From CAG-791 sp963658405 (GTDB lineage: Bacteria > Bacillota > Clostridia > Lachnospirales > Lachnospiraceae), in assembly GCA_963658405.1 (NCBI GenBank), contig CAVKQI010000097.1, forward strand, positions 1 through 9,009: a stretch of DNA of 9,009 bases. Direction: 5' to 3'. Below the pieces are notes generated by a model. It was not told the DNA's origin and made no database searches. It worked only from the letters and a program-made list of their open reading frames with translations. Positions 7,002 to 9,009 of this stretch are shown here, piece by piece. The stretch's first letter is position 1, and the number at the start of each line of letters is the position of its first letter. The position numbers and the translations under genes were made by a program.

Positions 7002-7907
7002 TTACCCCTTTATGGAGCCAACCATAACGCCTTTCACGAAGTGCTTCTGAACGAAGGGATAAACCACCAGAATCGGCAGGGTTGTGATGAAAATGACTGC
7101 ATATTTTATATTCTTGCCAAGTGCTGCCATGTCTCCTGCCACCGTAGCCGAGCCTGTGGCCGCACTGTTGCTGCCCATGACGATGTTTCTCAGCAGCAGC
7201 TGCATGGGATACATCTTACTGTCATCCAGATAAAGCAATGCGGGGATAAAGGAATTCCAGAGCTGTACGGCATAGAACAAAACCAGCGTTGCAAAAACTG
7301 CCTTGGAAAGGGGAACAATGATCTTAAAAAAGATGGTCAGGTCATTGGCACCGTCCAGGTAAGCCGATTCATAAAGCTCTTCCGGTATTCCCTGAAAAAA
7401 AGTCCGCATGATGATCATGTACCACACACTGATAGCCCCCGGCAGCACCATGGCCCAGATCGTATTCTTCATATGAAGGGAGGAAACTACCATATAATTA
7501 GCTACCAGACCGGAGTCAAAAAACATGGTAAAGGTAATGAAGAAAGTCAGTATCCCACGGCCGTAAAAGCTGCGTCTGGACAACGGATAAGCACACAGGG
7601 CCGTAACGATCACGGCGATCACGGTTCCCACCACCGTATAGAGGATGGAATTTCCAAAAGATCGCAGCACTGTGGAATAACCGAGGGCGATTTTGTAGGC
7701 ACTGAAATTAATTCCCTTCGGCCACAGGAATACTTCTCCTCTTGTCACTGCATATCCGTCACTGATGGAAATGATAAACATGTAATACAGCGGAAAAATA
7801 ACCACGATACAGCAAATGATCAAAGCGACCGCCACAACGCCATTAAATACTTTTTCACTGACGGTCAGTTCTTTTTTTTGTTTTTTTACCTTTTCAGAAT
7901 TTCTCAT
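7002..7907 (-). CDS. LplC-type carbohydrate ABC transporter permease
   Basis: This 301-residue integral membrane protein is one half of the heterodimeric sugar channel. Six membrane spans are apparent near 20-46, 85-110, 117-140, 148-168, 203-222 and 268-288. The cytoplasmic EAA loop that docks the ATPase is ELYESAYLDGAND followed by IIVPL (about 178-200), with E180, D185-G186 and P199 in the expected places. The C-terminus KHFVKGVMVGSIKG is the usual ending of LplC/CUT1-type permeases. The charged N-terminus (MRNSEKVKKQKKE) is cytoplasmic. The ATG is preceded by AGAAAGGA about 5 nt upstream. It lies 105 nt after the LplB-type gene with a folded element between them, and 155 nt before the binding-protein gene. 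Family call secure; substrate unknown. Confidence 0.95.
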   Translation of the reverse strand: MRNSEKVKKQKKELTVSEKVFNGVVAVALIICCIVVIFPLYYMFIISISDGYAVTRGEVFLWPKGINFSAYKIALGYSTVLRSFGNSILYTVVGTVIAVIVTALCAYPLSRRSFYGRGILTFFITFTMFFDSGLVANYMVVSSLHMKNTIWAMVLPGAISVWYMIIMRTFFQGIPEELYESAYLDGANDLTIFFKIIVPLSKAVFATLVLFYAVQLWNSFIPALLYLDDSKMYPMQLLLRNIVMGSNSAATGSATVAGDMAALGKNIKYAVIFITTLPILVVYPFVQKHFVKGVMVGSIKG

Positions 7908-7932
7908 TTTTTCCTTTCTGTGTCATTGCTTT

Positions 7933-7979
7933 ACATCGGCACCCTGAGGAAAATTTCGCGTAGGCGAATTCTCCGATGT
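7933..7979 (-). other. Folded RNA element between the two permease genes
   Basis: In the 105-nt gap, ACATCGG (7933-7939) pairs with CCGATGT (7973-7979). Within this 7-bp outer stem the minus strand holds a second hairpin, AATTCGC-CTAC-GCGAAATT, extended by one bulge. No U-tract follows, so it is not an ordinary terminator. It may be a processing or stability element that sets the ratio of downstream to upstream mRNA, but this is inference. Confidence 0.5.
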
Positions 7980-8012
7980 GATCCCCATGGATAACACTTG
8001 TGACATCCATTC

Positions 8013-8930
8013 CTACCAGAGACTGGTTGCGCCGATCTTGTCAGCAGCTTTATTCGCTGCAGAAATCAGAATCAGCGACAATATTGCCTGTACTATACTG
8101 ATGGCTGCGCCGTAGCTGTAATTGGCATTGATCAGGCCTCTTCTGTATACATAGGTGGAAATAACATCGGCTGTCTCATAAGTGGATCCGGTATACAGCA
8201 GCAGGATTTTTTCATAGCCTACGGTGAGCATTCTCCCCACCGTCAGGAGAAACTGTATGGAAATAATGGGTGCAATACCGGGAATGCTGACATGCAGGAC
8301 CTTCTGCCATCTGGTGGCACCGTCTATAGAGGCCGCCTCATAGAGCTGCTGATCTACACCGGCCAGCGCCGCAATGTAGATAATGGATCCCCAGCCGGCC
8401 TGCTGCCATATCTCAGAAATAACGTAAATCGGCCGAAACCAGGCGGGATCTGACATGAAAGTTTTGGATGTACCGCCGAAAAATGCTGCCACCTGATTCA
8501 CCAGGCCGTCTGTGGCAAAGATATTCATCACCAGGCTGCATACCACCACTGTAGATACGAAATAGGGCATATAGGTAACTGTCTGCACAAATTTCTTCGC
8601 ATGCTTGTTTCTGACTTCATTGATCAGAAGAGCCAGAATAATCGGTACCGGGAAATAGAAAATCAGGCACCAGAGGCTGATCAGCACGGTATTTCTCAGG
8701 ATTTTATAGAAGTAGGGATCCTGCAGAAACATTTTGAAGTATTTAAGTCCCACAAACTTACTTCCGAAAAATCCGGCCCTTGCATTAAAATTTTTAAACG
8801 CAATGCCTAGCCAGGCGATGGCTCCGTATTTAAAAATCACAAAATAGATTACCGGCAGCGCAATCATCAGATATAGATAACGATTCTTGTATAATTGCCT
8901 GCGCACATAACGCCAATCTGTCTTTTTCAT
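8013..8930 (-). CDS. LplB-type carbohydrate ABC transporter permease
   Basis: This 305-residue membrane protein is the partner of the LplC-type permease. About six membrane spans are visible, beginning with YLYLMIALPVIYFVIF near the N-terminus. The EAA loop LYEAASIDGATRWQKVLHV, then SIPGI, lies at about 196-219, with the conserved Glu, Gly and Pro present. The extended N-terminal arm and the NRYLYLMIALP opening are typical of LplB. Start choice: the frame stays open upstream to an ATG at 8942-8940 and a TTG at 8951-8949, giving up to 312 residues. Only the ATG at 8930-8928 has a proper Shine-Dalgarno site (GGGAGGG, 3-4 nt upstream), and the protein then begins MKKTDWRYV, as expected. It is the first operon gene in the window; its promoter would lie within or beyond the last 79 bases. 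Family call secure; ligand unknown. Confidence 0.94.
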   Translation of the reverse strand: MKKTDWRYVRRQLYKNRYLYLMIALPVIYFVIFKYGAIAWLGIAFKNFNARAGFFGSKFVGLKYFKMFLQDPYFYKILRNTVLISLWCLIFYFPVPIILALLINEVRNKHAKKFVQTVTYMPYFVSTVVVCSLVMNIFATDGLVNQVAAFFGGTSKTFMSDPAWFRPIYVISEIWQQAGWGSIIYIAALAGVDQQLYEAASIDGATRWQKVLHVSIPGIAPIISIQFLLTVGRMLTVGYEKILLLYTGSTYETADVISTYVYRRGLINANYSYGAAISIVQAILSLILISAANKAADKIGATSLW

Positions 8931-9009
8931 TTGCCCTCCCATCGTTTGCAAGCTTTGTTGGTTATGCTTCCTTGATTGTTATTTTGTATCTGTTTAGCAC
9001 CTGCCATAT
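8931..9009 (-). promoter_or_regulatory. Upstream leader of the transporter operon (cut by the window end)
   Basis: These bases precede the first operon gene on the minus strand. The Shine-Dalgarno site GGGAGGG is at about 8940-8934. The rest is AT-rich, with weak -10-like hexamers (for example ACAAAA/TACAAA near 8982) but no convincing -35 partner in view. CTTGCAAACG at 8952-8943 resembles half of a LacI-type operator, but no symmetric partner is present. The promoter and any regulator gene probably lie outside the window. Confidence 0.35.

Noticed and set aside
6852..7994. 380-codon open frame on the + strand
   Set aside because: It lies antisense to the LplC-type permease and the purine-rich leader. 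Its translation is Cys/His/Phe-rich low-complexity sequence with no family resemblance; the minus-strand permease has clear motifs and a ribosome binding site.
8886..8896. TATAAT-like -10 box on the + strand inside the LplB-type gene
   Set aside because: No -35 partner lies at the right distance and no + strand gene follows.
1..9009. tRNA or rRNA genes, CRISPR arrays, insertion sequences, ABC-transporter ATPase gene, local transcription regulator
   Set aside because: Searched by eye on both strands; none seen. The importer's ATPase and regulator must be encoded outside the window.

Overview
The window looks like accessory carbohydrate-utilisation DNA from a Gram-positive Clostridia-type bacterium, most plausibly a gut Lachnospiraceae. 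This is inferred from the Firmicute-style LplA/LplB/LplC importer, the strong AGGAGG-type ribosome binding sites, moderate GC content and purine-rich intergenic leaders. No marker gene allows a species call.

Layout. Positions 33-223 hold a GC-rich, highly foldable stretch with no gene. Its two ends pair over about 33 base pairs, and I call it a structured noncoding RNA of about 190 nt. A Gfo/Idh/MocA-family NAD(P)-dependent oxidoreductase follows on the + strand (269-1516). A clear bidirectional terminator at 1576-1627 separates it from a convergent minus-strand operon. A second, plus-directed terminator lies at 1721-1750.

The operon reads right to left: LplB-type permease (8930-8013), LplC-type permease (7907-7002), lipoprotein solute-binding protein (6846-5236), a leaderless 797/798-residue glycoside-hydrolase-like protein (5129-2736) and a DapA/NanA-family aldolase or lyase (2698-1781). 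All have good Shine-Dalgarno sites, and gaps are 37 to 155 nt. Three gaps carry RNA-level features: a 47-nt folded element between the permeases, a purine-rich repeated leader before the binding protein, and a 9-bp hairpin between the binding protein and the hydrolase. The importer's ATPase is absent, as is usual for this family, which commonly shares an MsmK-like ATPase encoded elsewhere.

Working model (inference): a sugar or small oligosaccharide is captured by the lipoprotein, imported through the two permeases, cut in the cytoplasm by the hydrolase-like protein (no signal peptide), and a keto-acid or keto-sugar product is split or dehydrated by the DapA-family enzyme. The neighbouring oxidoreductase may act on the same sugar, but it is on the other strand and need not be co-regulated. 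The substrate cannot be named from the sequence. The least explained items are the 33-223 RNA, the hydrolase-like protein, and a roughly 50-residue insertion in the oxidoreductase's NAD-binding domain.
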